Source of the DNA: an uncultured Pelagibacteraceae bacterium
Lineage (GTDB): Bacteria; Pseudomonadota; Alphaproteobacteria; Pelagibacterales; Pelagibacteraceae
DNA length: 52,024 nucleotides
NCBI GenBank assembly: GCA_902617645.1
Contig: CACMXM010000002.1
Span: 1-52,024, forward strand
Direction of reading: 5' to 3'
The notes beneath the pieces were generated by a model, which saw only the letters and a program-made list of their open reading frames with translations, did not search any database and was not told where the DNA came from. Made by a program: the position numbers and the translations under genes. This document shows, one piece after another, positions 1 to 9,563 of the stretch (position 1 is the first letter of the stretch; every line of letters starts with the position of its first letter).

Positions 1-1
1 A

Positions 2-1120
2 AATCAAGGAGCAGTTATGGGAGATGGATTTGGTTTAGAGAGCGTTTTATGGTTTGCAAAAAATAAAGAAGATGCCTTTGAAGAGCCAACTATAAAAAGA
101 TCAAGATCTCATAATTACGTATCAAAAGAAGTTATAAATGTTAGAGAAAATGTAGGTGTGATGGAACTTGCAAATTTTTCAAAACACGAATTTGAAGGAC
201 CTGATGCTAGAAATTTTTTAAACTATATTATGGCTGGTAAAATTCCTAAACCAGGAAGAATTTCTCTTACCCCAATGCTTACTTACAGAGGAAAACTTTA
301 TGGTGACCTTACCGTGTCATGTATTGATGAAAATAAATTTATGGTTTTTGGATCTGGAGCAGCTCAAGAAATGCATAGAAGGTGGTTTGAAAGTCATTTA
401 AATAAATTTAAAGTAAATTATAAAAATCGATCAGATGATTTTCATGGTTTAGCAATATCAGGACCTAAATCCAGAGAGGTTTTTCAAAAAATTGTAAGAG
501 AAGATGTATCAAATAAAAATTTTAAATTTAGAGACTCTAGGAAAATGTTTGTTGGTGGAGTACCAGCAATTGTAAATCGATTATCTTTTACTGGTGAGCT
601 GGGATATGAAATTTATACAGCGCCACATTATCAAATTAAATTGTACGAAGAATTAATGGAAGCTGGTAAAGAATTTAATATTCAACCCTTTGGTTTAAGA
701 GCTTTAATGTCTATGCGTCTTGAAAAAAATTGGGGTGCTTGGACACTTGATTATAGACCAGACTTTACTGCAAAAGAGACAGGATTGGATGTATTCATTG
801 ACTGGGACAAAGATTTTGTAGGAAAAAATTTTGCAAAAAAAGATGAAAGCAAAAATAAACTTACACCATTAATTGTAGAAACAAATGATATTGACGTTAC
901 AAATAACGAAGCGGTATTAAAAAATGGAAAAGCTATTGGATACGTAACTTCAGGAGGTTTTGCACATTTTACAAATAAAAGTGTTGCGTTTTCATATCTT
1001 GATAGCAAAGAAATAAATTCGGAAAAAGGAATTCAAGTGGAAATAAATGGAGATTTGTTTAACTCTTCAGTAATAAAATCACCGCTTTATGATCCAACAG
1101 GACAAAAAATGAGAAGCTGA
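2..1120 (+). CDS. GcvT/DMGDH-type aminomethyltransferase domain; C-terminal part of a larger FAD-dependent dehydrogenase truncated by the window edge
   Basis: Codons 2-16 (NQGAV) are open and in frame before the listed ATG at 17. NQGAVMGDGFGLESVLWFA aligns by eye with the internal [19 protein letters not shown] of the complete 810-aa homolog at 37150, so the ATG at 17 is probably internal. Confidence 0.85.
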   Translation, partial: NQGAVMGDGFGLESVLWFAKNKEDAFEEPTIKRSRSHNYVSKEVINVRENVGVMELANFSKHEFEGPDARNFLNYIMAGKIPKPGRISLTPMLTYRGKLYGDLTVSCIDENKFMVFGSGAAQEMHRRWFESHLNKFKVNYKNRSDDFHGLAISGPKSREVFQKIVREDVSNKNFKFRDSRKMFVGGVPAIVNRLSFTGELGYEIYTAPHYQIKLYEELMEAGKEFNIQPFGLRALMSMRLEKNWGAWTLDYRPDFTAKETGLDVFIDWDKDFVGKNFAKKDESKNKLTPLIVETNDIDVTNNEAVLKNGKAIGYVTSGGFAHFTNKSVAFSYLDSKEINSEKGIQVEINGDLFNSSVIKSPLYDPTGQKMRS

Positions 1121-1749
1121 TGGCACAAAAAGACGTAGGAAATAAAATACCAATTTATAAATTAAAAAAAACCGATGAGGTAATGAAGTATTATGACGAT
1201 TGGGGACAAGAAAATAAATATGATAAAGACATGCTTGATTGGAACTATACTGGTCCAAAAGAAACTACTGAAACATTTATTAAATATCAAAAAAACAAGG
1301 ATGCTAAAATTTATGATGCTGGATGTGGCACAGGATTAGTTGGTGTTGAATTAAAAAAATTTGGGTATCATAATTTTTATGGTGCAGATCTTTCAAAAAA
1401 ACTCTTAGATTTGGTACCTGACCAACTTTACAAAAAACTTGATCAAGTAGATTTAAATAAACCTATTGAAGAAGAAAACGACTCCTTCGATGCTGTGATG
1501 TGTGTTGGGACTTTTACATTTGGACACGTTAAACCTCCTGCTTTAGACGAATTTATAAGAATTACTAAAAATAAAGGACATATATGTTTTACAATAAACG
1601 AAGGAATACACGAAGAGTATGGCTTTGATAAAAAAATTGAACAATTAAACAATGAAAATAAATGGAAAGAAATCGAATTTTTTAAATCTGACTATATTGC
1701 AAGCAAAGATGTAAATGCTTGGCTTGGGTTATATGAAGTGATAAAATAA
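1120..1749 (+). CDS. SAM-dependent class I methyltransferase
   Basis: DAGCGTGLVGVEL SAM-binding motif I; start overlaps the previous stop. Confidence 0.85.
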   Translation: MAQKDVGNKIPIYKLKKTDEVMKYYDDWGQENKYDKDMLDWNYTGPKETTETFIKYQKNKDAKIYDAGCGTGLVGVELKKFGYHNFYGADLSKKLLDLVPDQLYKKLDQVDLNKPIEEENDSFDAVMCVGTFTFGHVKPPALDEFIRITKNKGHICFTINEGIHEEYGFDKKIEQLNNENKWKEIEFFKSDYIASKDVNAWLGLYEVIK

Positions 1750-1752
1750 GTT

Positions 1753-2928
1753 ATGTCTGAAATTTATAATATTATAGACAAAAAAAAACTAGATGTTGTA
1801 AATAACTCTATTGAAAAAGCTCATGGATTACCAAACGAATGCTACACGAGCAAAGATTATACTTTAATTGAGAGAAAAAAATTATTTGAAGATAAATGGA
1901 TTGTAGCAGGAGTTGCAAGCTCTATACCTGAAATTGGAGATGTAAAACCAATAGATATTCTTGGAATGCCAATTTTAATTTTAAGAAACAAACAGAATGA
2001 AATTAAAGTTTTCCACAATGTTTGTAGTCATAGAGGAGTAAAACTGGTTTCTAAAAGTGGAAAAATTAATAGCCTTATTCGATGCCCATATCATTCTTGG
2101 TCATATAGTCTCGATGGAGAACTAATAGCAACACCTCACATTGGTGGTATGAATAAACATTCTGTAGAAGGTTTTGATAAATCAAAAAGTAATCTAAAAG
2201 AAATCAGATCTTATATTTGGTTAGATTTAATAATGATAAACATTAATCAAAATGAAATGTCTTTTGAAGAATATATAAAACCCTTAAGCGATAGATGGGA
2301 AAAATTTTGGCCAATAAAAGACAGAGAATTAATTCATCATTCAAATGATTTTGGATATTTCAAATTAAATGCAAAATGCAATTGGAAATTTGCAATTGAA
2401 AACTATTGTGAAAGTTATCATTTACCATGGGTCCATCCAGGATTAAATTCCTACTCAAAAATAGAGGACCATTATCATATTCAAGGTTTACCTAATCGCT
2501 TTGCTGGTCAAGGGACGGTTGTTTATAATCCTCAATTTAAAGGAAAAGAAAAACTTCCAAGTTTTCCAAACTGGCCAAAGGATAAAGAAAATATCGCAGA
2601 GTATGTTGCATTGTTTCCAAATGTTATGCTTGGAATTCATAAAGATCATTACTATGCTTATTGGATTGAACCAATTAGTCATGAGTTTACTCTTGAACAT
2701 ATGGAGTTATATTATGTTGGTGAACAAGCAGCTCAAGCTAATAAATTTAAATCATTACGAAAACAAAATCATAAACAATGGGAAGACATTCAAAAAGAAG
2801 ATGTTGATATAATACAGGGTATGCAAACTGGCAGAAACTCTCCATCATATAATGGAGGAAACTTTTCACCTGTAATGGATAATCCAACTCATCATTTTCA
2901 TAAATGGGTAGCACAAAATTTAATTTAA
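1753..2928 (+). CDS. Rieske [2Fe-2S] ring-hydroxylating-type oxygenase alpha subunit (GbcA/CntA-like quaternary amine oxygenase)
   Basis: Rieske motif CSHRG...RCPYHSW; mononuclear iron motif ENYCESYHLPWVHP with Glu at the bridging position. Confidence 0.88.
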   Translation: MSEIYNIIDKKKLDVVNNSIEKAHGLPNECYTSKDYTLIERKKLFEDKWIVAGVASSIPEIGDVKPIDILGMPILILRNKQNEIKVFHNVCSHRGVKLVSKSGKINSLIRCPYHSWSYSLDGELIATPHIGGMNKHSVEGFDKSKSNLKEIRSYIWLDLIMININQNEMSFEEYIKPLSDRWEKFWPIKDRELIHHSNDFGYFKLNAKCNWKFAIENYCESYHLPWVHPGLNSYSKIEDHYHIQGLPNRFAGQGTVVYNPQFKGKEKLPSFPNWPKDKENIAEYVALFPNVMLGIHKDHYYAYWIEPISHEFTLEHMELYYVGEQAAQANKFKSLRKQNHKQWEDIQKEDVDIIQGMQTGRNSPSYNGGNFSPVMDNPTHHFHKWVAQNLI

Positions 2929-2929
2929 A

Positions 2930-4165
2930 ATGAAATTTAGTAGAAAAATTGCACCGGAAATTAAAACATCACCAAAATTTTTAACAAAAAAAAGATTAAA
3001 AGAGGATGAGATAAATTTTGAAAAATTAAGATCATATAGACTTGATAGAGTTAGAAAAGAATTAGAAAAAAATAATCTCGAGGCATGCATACTCTTTGAT
3101 CCAGTCAATGTTAGATACGCCTTAGACACAGTAAATATGAGTGTTTACAATATGCACAATCTAACAAGATATTGTTTTGTGCCTGTTAATGGACCAACAA
3201 TTTTATATGAGTACTTTAATTGTGAAATTTTATCAAAGCACTTAAATTTAATCGATGAAATTAGGCCAGCCATAACTTGGGATTATTTTAGTAATGGAGA
3301 TCAAGCAAATGCTCAACTCAAAAAATGGATTAATGAAATTAAAGACTTATCAAATAAATATTTTAAAACTAAAAAAATTGCAATTGATGTATTAAATGGT
3401 CCAGCTGTATCTGAACTTAATAAACAAGGTATTGAAGTTGTTGATGCAAAATTAATACTAGAGCAAGCAAGAGTAATCAAATCTCCTGAGGAATTAAAAT
3501 GCATGCAAGCCGCGATAGAAGTTGCAGAGATTGGTGTTGCAAAAATGCGTGAGGAATTAAAACCTGGTATGACTGAGGATGAACTTTGGTCTATTCTTCA
3601 CAAAACAAATATCGAGCATGGAGGTGAATGGATTGAGTGTAGAATATTATCCTCGGGTGAAAGAACAAATCCGTGGATGCAAGAGAGTAGTAACAAAGTA
3701 ATGCAAACTGGAGAAATTGTTGCTTTTGATACCGATATGGTTGGTCCATATGGATATTGTGCAGACATTTCAAGATCTTATGTCGTGGGACATAAATTCA
3801 ATGATGAACAAAAAAAATTATATTCAATGGCAGTAGAACAAATAGATCATAATGCAAGATTAATTAAACCTGGAATGACTTTTAAAGAATTTATTGAAAA
3901 GTCATGGTTATTACCTGAGGAATATTATGGTAATCGTTACTCATGTATGGTTCACGGTATCGGTCTTTGTGATGAGTGGCCACAAATTAAATATCCAACA
4001 GATGGTGGAGAACAAGGTGGAAGTTTTGAACAAAATATGACTTTAACTGTTGAAAGCTACATAGGTAAAGTAGGTGGCAAAGAAGGAGTAAAATTAGAAC
4101 AACAATACTTAGTTGGACAAAATGGACTTGAGCTAATGTCTCACCATCCTTTAGAAAAAATATAA
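2930..4165 (+). CDS. dddP: M24 peptidase-fold protein, DddP-like (candidate DMSP lyase)
   Basis: FDTDMVGPYGYCADISRS, MVHGIGLCDEWP, TVES(x11)KLEQQ: D/D/D/H/D/E/E pattern with spacing close to that recalled for DddP metal and catalytic residues. Confidence 0.7.
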   Translation: MKFSRKIAPEIKTSPKFLTKKRLKEDEINFEKLRSYRLDRVRKELEKNNLEACILFDPVNVRYALDTVNMSVYNMHNLTRYCFVPVNGPTILYEYFNCEILSKHLNLIDEIRPAITWDYFSNGDQANAQLKKWINEIKDLSNKYFKTKKIAIDVLNGPAVSELNKQGIEVVDAKLILEQARVIKSPEELKCMQAAIEVAEIGVAKMREELKPGMTEDELWSILHKTNIEHGGEWIECRILSSGERTNPWMQESSNKVMQTGEIVAFDTDMVGPYGYCADISRSYVVGHKFNDEQKKLYSMAVEQIDHNARLIKPGMTFKEFIEKSWLLPEEYYGNRYSCMVHGIGLCDEWPQIKYPTDGGEQGGSFEQNMTLTVESYIGKVGGKEGVKLEQQYLVGQNGLELMSHHPLEKI

Positions 4166-4575
4166 TGAAAATCATTTTAATTATGGGTTTACCTGGCGCA
4201 GGTAAAACAACTCTAGCAGATGAACTTGCACCAATGGTAAATGCAAAAAGATTAAATGCTGATGAAGTTAGAAAAGCTGCAAATGATTGGGATTTTTCTG
4301 CAGAGGGTAGAAAAAGACAAGCAAAGAGAATGGCAGATCTTGCCCTGAAACTTAAAGCAGAAGGAAGTTATGTTGTTGCTGATTTTATTTGCCCAACACC
4401 GGAAGCAAGAAAATTATTTCCAGCTGATTATGTTGTTTGGGTGGATACTATAAAAGAGGGTAGATTCGATGATACAAATAAAATGTTTGTAAAACCTGAC
4501 AAATTTGACTTCCATGTAACCTCTCAGGATGCCAAAAATTGGGCACCTAAGATATATGAAGATTTAAAAAAATAG
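4165..4575 (+). CDS. P-loop kinase, small adenylylsulfate-kinase-like
   Basis: GLPGAGKTTLA Walker A, LNADEVR; start overlaps the stop of the upstream gene. Confidence 0.75.
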   Translation: MKIILIMGLPGAGKTTLADELAPMVNAKRLNADEVRKAANDWDFSAEGRKRQAKRMADLALKLKAEGSYVVADFICPTPEARKLFPADYVVWVDTIKEGRFDDTNKMFVKPDKFDFHVTSQDAKNWAPKIYEDLKK

Positions 4576-4597
4576 ATTAAAAATACCTTTAATTTTT

Positions 4598-6715
4598 ATG
4601 AATAAAATTTTCAAATTGAAAATAATTACTTTAATTATTCTTATTTTGCAAAGTTCAATTGCTTTTGCGGCAATTTCATTCGTTGATGATATTGATGTTC
4701 CTGCAAATGGTTCCAATGGTCAGAATATTCCTCATGGTGTAGCTTTTAATTCTGATGGTACAAAAATGTATATTATTGGTGCATCTGCGAACAGAGTAAT
4801 TCAGTTTACATTAAGCACACCTTTTGATATTTCAGAAGCTACTCTTTTGGCAGGAAGCGTTTGTACCGAAGGAATCGCGGGTGATGGATTAAAAATAACA
4901 TTTAACTCAGATGGAACGAAATTTTTTTTAGTTGATGATGGTACTCAGGATGTGGAAATATTAACTTTAACTACTGCTTACGATATTTCAACTTGTAGTA
5001 ATACCGGTAGTAAAGATTTTGGCACTACCAATCTGAGAGATTTAAAATTTAGTAATGATGGAAAAAAAGTTTTTTTATATGATGAAGGTGGAACTCATTC
5101 TATTAAACAATATTCACTTTCAAGCGCATTTGATATATCAAACCCTACTTTAGTTACAACATATACTGGCACAAGTAGTAAAACTTTAAAACAACTTACG
5201 GGTAATGAGAATAAAGTAAATGGCTTAGCATTTAGTTCTGATGGATCTAAAATGTTTGTAACAAATGATACAAAAATAACTGAATTTACTTTGTCTAATC
5301 CTTTTGATTTATCAAATGTGACTTCAGAAGGTAGAGAAAATATATCAGATGAAATTGTCAAGATATCTGGAATAGCTTTTAATAATGATGGTTCAAAAAT
5401 GTTTATAGTAGATTTTAACACAAATAAAACATCTGACGTTCATGAATATAATTTAACTTGTGGTTTTGGAGTAAAAAAATGTATTGATCCAACAGCAAAT
5501 AAAGATGATGTAGCTTCTATTGAAAGTCAATCTGAAGCTACCAAAAAAATCATACAGCATACAACATTCCCAGTGATTAACCGCATGGAATGGTTAAGAC
5601 GAAATAGCGGAAGAGTTAATTTAACTAATCAAAACATTAAGATTCGGTTTAATAATGCAATTTTGAATTCCTTAACAGATACTTTAGTTCCAATTTATTT
5701 TTCCAATGATGGTAATAGTGGGTTGGATTATCAAAATGCAAGCTGGTCTTTTTGGAGCGAAGGAACTATCAGCATCGGAAGTACGGGTGACACTAGTCAA
5801 TCCTCATCAAAAAGTATTAACACTTCTGCCATTACTCTTGGAGCAGATAAAAAAGGTCAGGATAATATAATAAGAGGTATTGCTTTAAGATTTGGTGCTG
5901 ATGATGTTGATGTTGGTGACCTTGGAAGTGCTTTAGATATGAATTCTTTTAGTTTAACTTTTTATGAAACAAAGCCAAAAGGAGAACAAAGATTTACAGA
6001 TCATTTATTAGGCATGAGTTTTATAAATTCAAATTTAATAAATAACAGTGGGTCTCAATCAACAAATGGTGACAGATACGGCGAACAATTATACGGATCC
6101 TTTAGCTTGAGAGATACGTTTTCAAAAAATCGATTAAATTTTACTCCTAAATTAAAAATTAATTATGGAATAACACATTTAGGCGCATATAAAGAAACAG
6201 GATCTGAAGGATTAAATTTAGAATATAAAGATCAATATATAGGTAATTTTACATCATCTGTAGGAACAAGTTTAGATAATACTTACGATTTTGAAGTTGG
6301 ATCCTTTATTCCGTATTTTGATTTTGAATATTATGCCGATATGAGTCCAGCCTCAAAACAGACATTCTCTTACGTTTCTAATGGTGAGGAATTTACTTTG
6401 AAAGGCATAGAAAACTCTACTCACAATTTTATAGGTGGTATTGGATTTGATTTTGTGTCGGAGACTGGTTTAACTTTTATGACTAAATACACCAGGGATC
6501 AGGCTCAAAATAGTAAGAATGATAGCTTTAATATTGCTTTAGATTACAGAGGTTCTCAAAGGTCTTCTTATGCAATGTCCATTCAAGATACATCTGCTAA
6601 GTTTTCACATGATAAAGAACTAAATAATTTTAAAATTAACATAGATAGTCACTATGATTTTTTAAAAAACGACCCAGATTATGGGCTTTATTTAAAAATT
6701 TCGAATATAAATTAA
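4598..6715 (+). CDS. Secreted beta-propeller protein with C-terminal autotransporter-like beta-barrel
   Basis: Signal peptide; five repeats F(N/S)xDGxKMF...LSxPFDIS; Gly/aromatic-rich beta-strand C-terminus. Confidence 0.7.
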   Translation: MNKIFKLKIITLIILILQSSIAFAAISFVDDIDVPANGSNGQNIPHGVAFNSDGTKMYIIGASANRVIQFTLSTPFDISEATLLAGSVCTEGIAGDGLKITFNSDGTKFFLVDDGTQDVEILTLTTAYDISTCSNTGSKDFGTTNLRDLKFSNDGKKVFLYDEGGTHSIKQYSLSSAFDISNPTLVTTYTGTSSKTLKQLTGNENKVNGLAFSSDGSKMFVTNDTKITEFTLSNPFDLSNVTSEGRENISDEIVKISGIAFNNDGSKMFIVDFNTNKTSDVHEYNLTCGFGVKKCIDPTANKDDVASIESQSEATKKIIQHTTFPVINRMEWLRRNSGRVNLTNQNIKIRFNNAILNSLTDTLVPIYFSNDGNSGLDYQNASWSFWSEGTISIGSTGDTSQSSSKSINTSAITLGADKKGQDNIIRGIALRFGADDVDVGDLGSALDMNSFSLTFYETKPKGEQRFTDHLLGMSFINSNLINNSGSQSTNGDRYGEQLYGSFSLRDTFSKNRLNFTPKLKINYGITHLGAYKETGSEGLNLEYKDQYIGNFTSSVGTSLDNTYDFEVGSFIPYFDFEYYADMSPASKQTFSYVSNGEEFTLKGIENSTHNFIGGIGFDFVSETGLTFMTKYTRDQAQNSKNDSFNIALDYRGSQRSSYAMSIQDTSAKFSHDKELNNFKINIDSHYDFLKNDPDYGLYLKISNIN

Positions 6716-6826
6716 ATTTAATATAAATAGTAAAATAAGTACGCAAGAATTAACAAGTTTTTCTGTAAATTTCGCATATAAATTTACCTTTTAATCTGCT
6801 GTAGATTTTGGATATAAAATGTTTTT

Positions 6827-9148
6827 ATGAAGTTTTTGAGAACAATTGTATTGTCATTAATTTTTTTATTCCCGATTTCTAATTCATTTGGTGCTATGAC
6901 TTTTAACCAAAAAGCTGAAGTTCATGATTATGATACTACTGGAACAACTGGTCTTATAGCTGGTATTGAATTTAATAACCATGGAACAAAAATGTTTATA
7001 AGTTACGCTAATAAATTTAGTGGTTCATCTACTCATTTTATAAATGAGTATAATTTAACTATTCCCTATGATGTTTCATCTAAAGTCTACGCAGGTGATG
7101 GCGAAAGATGTGTATTAACTGGAACCGACGGATTTACAATATATGACTTAGAATTTAGTAGTGATGGAATGAGATTATTTGTTGTCTCTAGACGTATGGC
7201 AGCTGGGGATCAAGACGGAGATAAGGTTTATGGATTTGATTTAACTTCACCTTATGATATTTCGACTTGTTCACTAGCTTCAGAAACCGAAAATTTAGAT
7301 AATGCAGTATTCACAATTGGTAGTAACGCTGGAGATTTTGGTTATACCCGAAATGCGTCAGATGTATTAAATAATTTAGCAAATCACAGACTACAGGGTG
7401 TTGAGATAAATAATGATGGTACCAAATTATTTTTAATTTTTATGGATACTGAAAGTGATACCGTTAATGGCAGGCTATATGAATTCAACCTCTCCACTCC
7501 ATATGATGTATCAACATTATCAATCATTACTTCTGCTGGAATTGCGTTAGGAACTGAAACTCAAACTGGTGTAACTAATCCAGCAGGGATGAGATTTAGT
7601 CCTAATGGAAAAAGATTAATTATAACAAGTCATGCTCATGGCGGAATAAAAAGAGTTATGCAAATTAGTCTTTCAAAAGGTTTTGATACATCCTCATTCA
7701 CAATTGATGGTAGTAGAATTCTTGGTGGAGCCGGTCTTGAAATGTCTGAAACAAACACACAAACAAGAGGGGCTGCATTTAGTGGGGCCGGACTTAAAGT
7801 ATATATAGGAAGTGATAGAGATCAAAATAATGATGAAGTTTATGAATATGATTTAGTATGTCCATTTAATATTATTGACGGAGTAGAATGTGAAGCTATG
7901 ACAGAGGGTGATCGAACTGGTATGGCAGAGGCACAAATGGAACTTGCTAGAAGAACGATTGACCATTCAACAAATTCAGCTTTAAACAGATTAAAATGGA
8001 TAAGAAGAAACAAAGATAAACAAGATTTAACAAATTTACAGATTGATATCAACTTCTCAAATCAAATGCTAGCTTCTCTTACAGAAGCAGTAAAGACATC
8101 GGCCATTAAAAAAAATAAACCCTTTAAAGATAAAAATGTATTTTATTGGAGCGAGGGAAGTATTTCAGTTGGAAAAGTGGGAGACACCAATGTTTCAACT
8201 TCAAAAGAAATTAATGCAAACTCTTTAACAATTGGTGCAGACAAATTTACCGACAATAATGGTATTATTGGATGGGCTCTTCGATATGGAAACGATCATA
8301 CTAAAGTAGGTTACAATGGTAGCAACATGAATGCAGACACTTTCAACCTTACACTGTACAACACCAGACCCTCATCTATTGACAATAAATATATTGATAC
8401 AATCTTTGGAATTGGAAAACTTAATTTGGATATCCTAAATTTAATTGATGGTGAAAATTTAGTTGCCAAAAGATCTGGAAGACAAATGTATGGAACAGTT
8501 AAGCTTAAAGATGAAATTATTAAAAATACATTAACAATAATTCCATCTGCTCAAATTGATTTTGGTCACACAATATTTGATTCTTATAAAGAAACTGGAA
8601 CGACTGCAATGAGCTTTAAGAAACAACATGTAAAATCTAGAAACATCAGAGCAGCTATTGCGGCGGTAGATAAATTAGAAAACGAAAAATTTTCAATTAA
8701 AAGACATGGAAAATTAGAATATCAAGCGAATTTGAAACGTTCTTCAAATATTAAATATACATATAAAGACGATTCTTCAAAATCATTTCAAACGAAACTA
8801 CACTCAGGTTCTTTGCATAATATTAATGGAGAGATTGGTATAGATATAATTTTTCCAGAAAATTATAGTATTTTTATAATCTACGAAAGAAAACAGGCAC
8901 TTGATCAAGGTGGTTTACATTATGGGTATGGCACGGGATATACAGACAACCTTTATATAGCTTTAGGTTATTTACCAGGCAAAGATACTGAGTATGCGCT
9001 AAAATTAAATAGTACTGATAATTTAATGACACAACTTGAGATTAAAAAAGATATAAAAGGATTTGATTTATTGTTTAACCTTAACGATGATTTAACAAAT
9101 CTAGGTGATGCAAGAGAAGCTTATATTGAACTAAATAAAGTCTTTTAA
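6827..9148 (+). CDS. Secreted beta-propeller / autotransporter-like protein, paralog of the upstream gene
   Basis: Signal peptide, five blade repeats, shared linker (IDHSTNSALNRLKWIRRNK / IQHTTFPVINRMEWLRRNS) and barrel region (WSEGSISVGKVGDT / WSEGTISIGSTGDT); ends in F. Confidence 0.72.
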   Translation: MKFLRTIVLSLIFLFPISNSFGAMTFNQKAEVHDYDTTGTTGLIAGIEFNNHGTKMFISYANKFSGSSTHFINEYNLTIPYDVSSKVYAGDGERCVLTGTDGFTIYDLEFSSDGMRLFVVSRRMAAGDQDGDKVYGFDLTSPYDISTCSLASETENLDNAVFTIGSNAGDFGYTRNASDVLNNLANHRLQGVEINNDGTKLFLIFMDTESDTVNGRLYEFNLSTPYDVSTLSIITSAGIALGTETQTGVTNPAGMRFSPNGKRLIITSHAHGGIKRVMQISLSKGFDTSSFTIDGSRILGGAGLEMSETNTQTRGAAFSGAGLKVYIGSDRDQNNDEVYEYDLVCPFNIIDGVECEAMTEGDRTGMAEAQMELARRTIDHSTNSALNRLKWIRRNKDKQDLTNLQIDINFSNQMLASLTEAVKTSAIKKNKPFKDKNVFYWSEGSISVGKVGDTNVSTSKEINANSLTIGADKFTDNNGIIGWALRYGNDHTKVGYNGSNMNADTFNLTLYNTRPSSIDNKYIDTIFGIGKLNLDILNLIDGENLVAKRSGRQMYGTVKLKDEIIKNTLTIIPSAQIDFGHTIFDSYKETGTTAMSFKKQHVKSRNIRAAIAAVDKLENEKFSIKRHGKLEYQANLKRSSNIKYTYKDDSSKSFQTKLHSGSLHNINGEIGIDIIFPENYSIFIIYERKQALDQGGLHYGYGTGYTDNLYIALGYLPGKDTEYALKLNSTDNLMTQLEIKKDIKGFDLLFNLNDDLTNLGDAREAYIELNKVF

Positions 9149-9188
9149 TTTCAATAATTAAGATTAAACTAATCATTGAGGAGTACCG

Positions 9189-9563
9189 ATGAGTTATAAG
9201 TGGGATAACAAAAAACCAACTGCACAAATGCTAGGAAGATGGCAACCATTTCACGACGGCCACTATGCTTTATTCAAAGAAATAATTAAAAAAACTGGAC
9301 AGGTTTGTATTCAAATTAGAGATGTGCAGGGAGTAGATGATAATCCATTTGATTTTGAAACAGTTAAAAAAAAAATAGAGGAGAGATTAAACCCTGAATT
9401 TGAAGGAAGATTTAAAGTGATATTAGTACCAAATATAACTAATATTTGTTACGGCAGAGGAGTAGGATATAAAATTGAGGAAATAGTGTTGTCCGAGGAA
9501 ATACAAAAAATATCTGCAACAAAAATTAGAGCTAAAATGCGAGAAGATGGAGATTTAAAGTGA
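9189..9563 (+). CDS. Nucleotidyltransferase superfamily (HxGH) protein, adenylyl/cytidylyltransferase-like
   Basis: GRWQPFHDGHYAL and ISATKIR motifs. Confidence 0.75.
   Translation: MSYKWDNKKPTAQMLGRWQPFHDGHYALFKEIIKKTGQVCIQIRDVQGVDDNPFDFETVKKKIEERLNPEFEGRFKVILVPNITNICYGRGVGYKIEEIVLSEEIQKISATKIRAKMREDGDLK

Noticed and set aside
751-1008. Minus-strand ORF opposite the GcvT gene
   Set aside because: Fully antisense to a strong CDS, no recognisable domain or gene start context; same reasoning applies to the other short antisense ORFs in the track (e.g. 1443-1652, 5095-5421, 7840-8052, 38041-38238).
2501-2812. 103-aa same-strand ORF inside the Rieske gene
   Set aside because: Out-of-frame within a well-supported CDS; low-complexity I/L/K/N composition typical of AT-rich shadow frames.
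4165-4575. Assigning genuine CysC (APS kinase) function
   Set aside because: Only P-loop and short family resemblance; protein is shorter than typical CysC and no sulfate-assimilation genes are adjacent.
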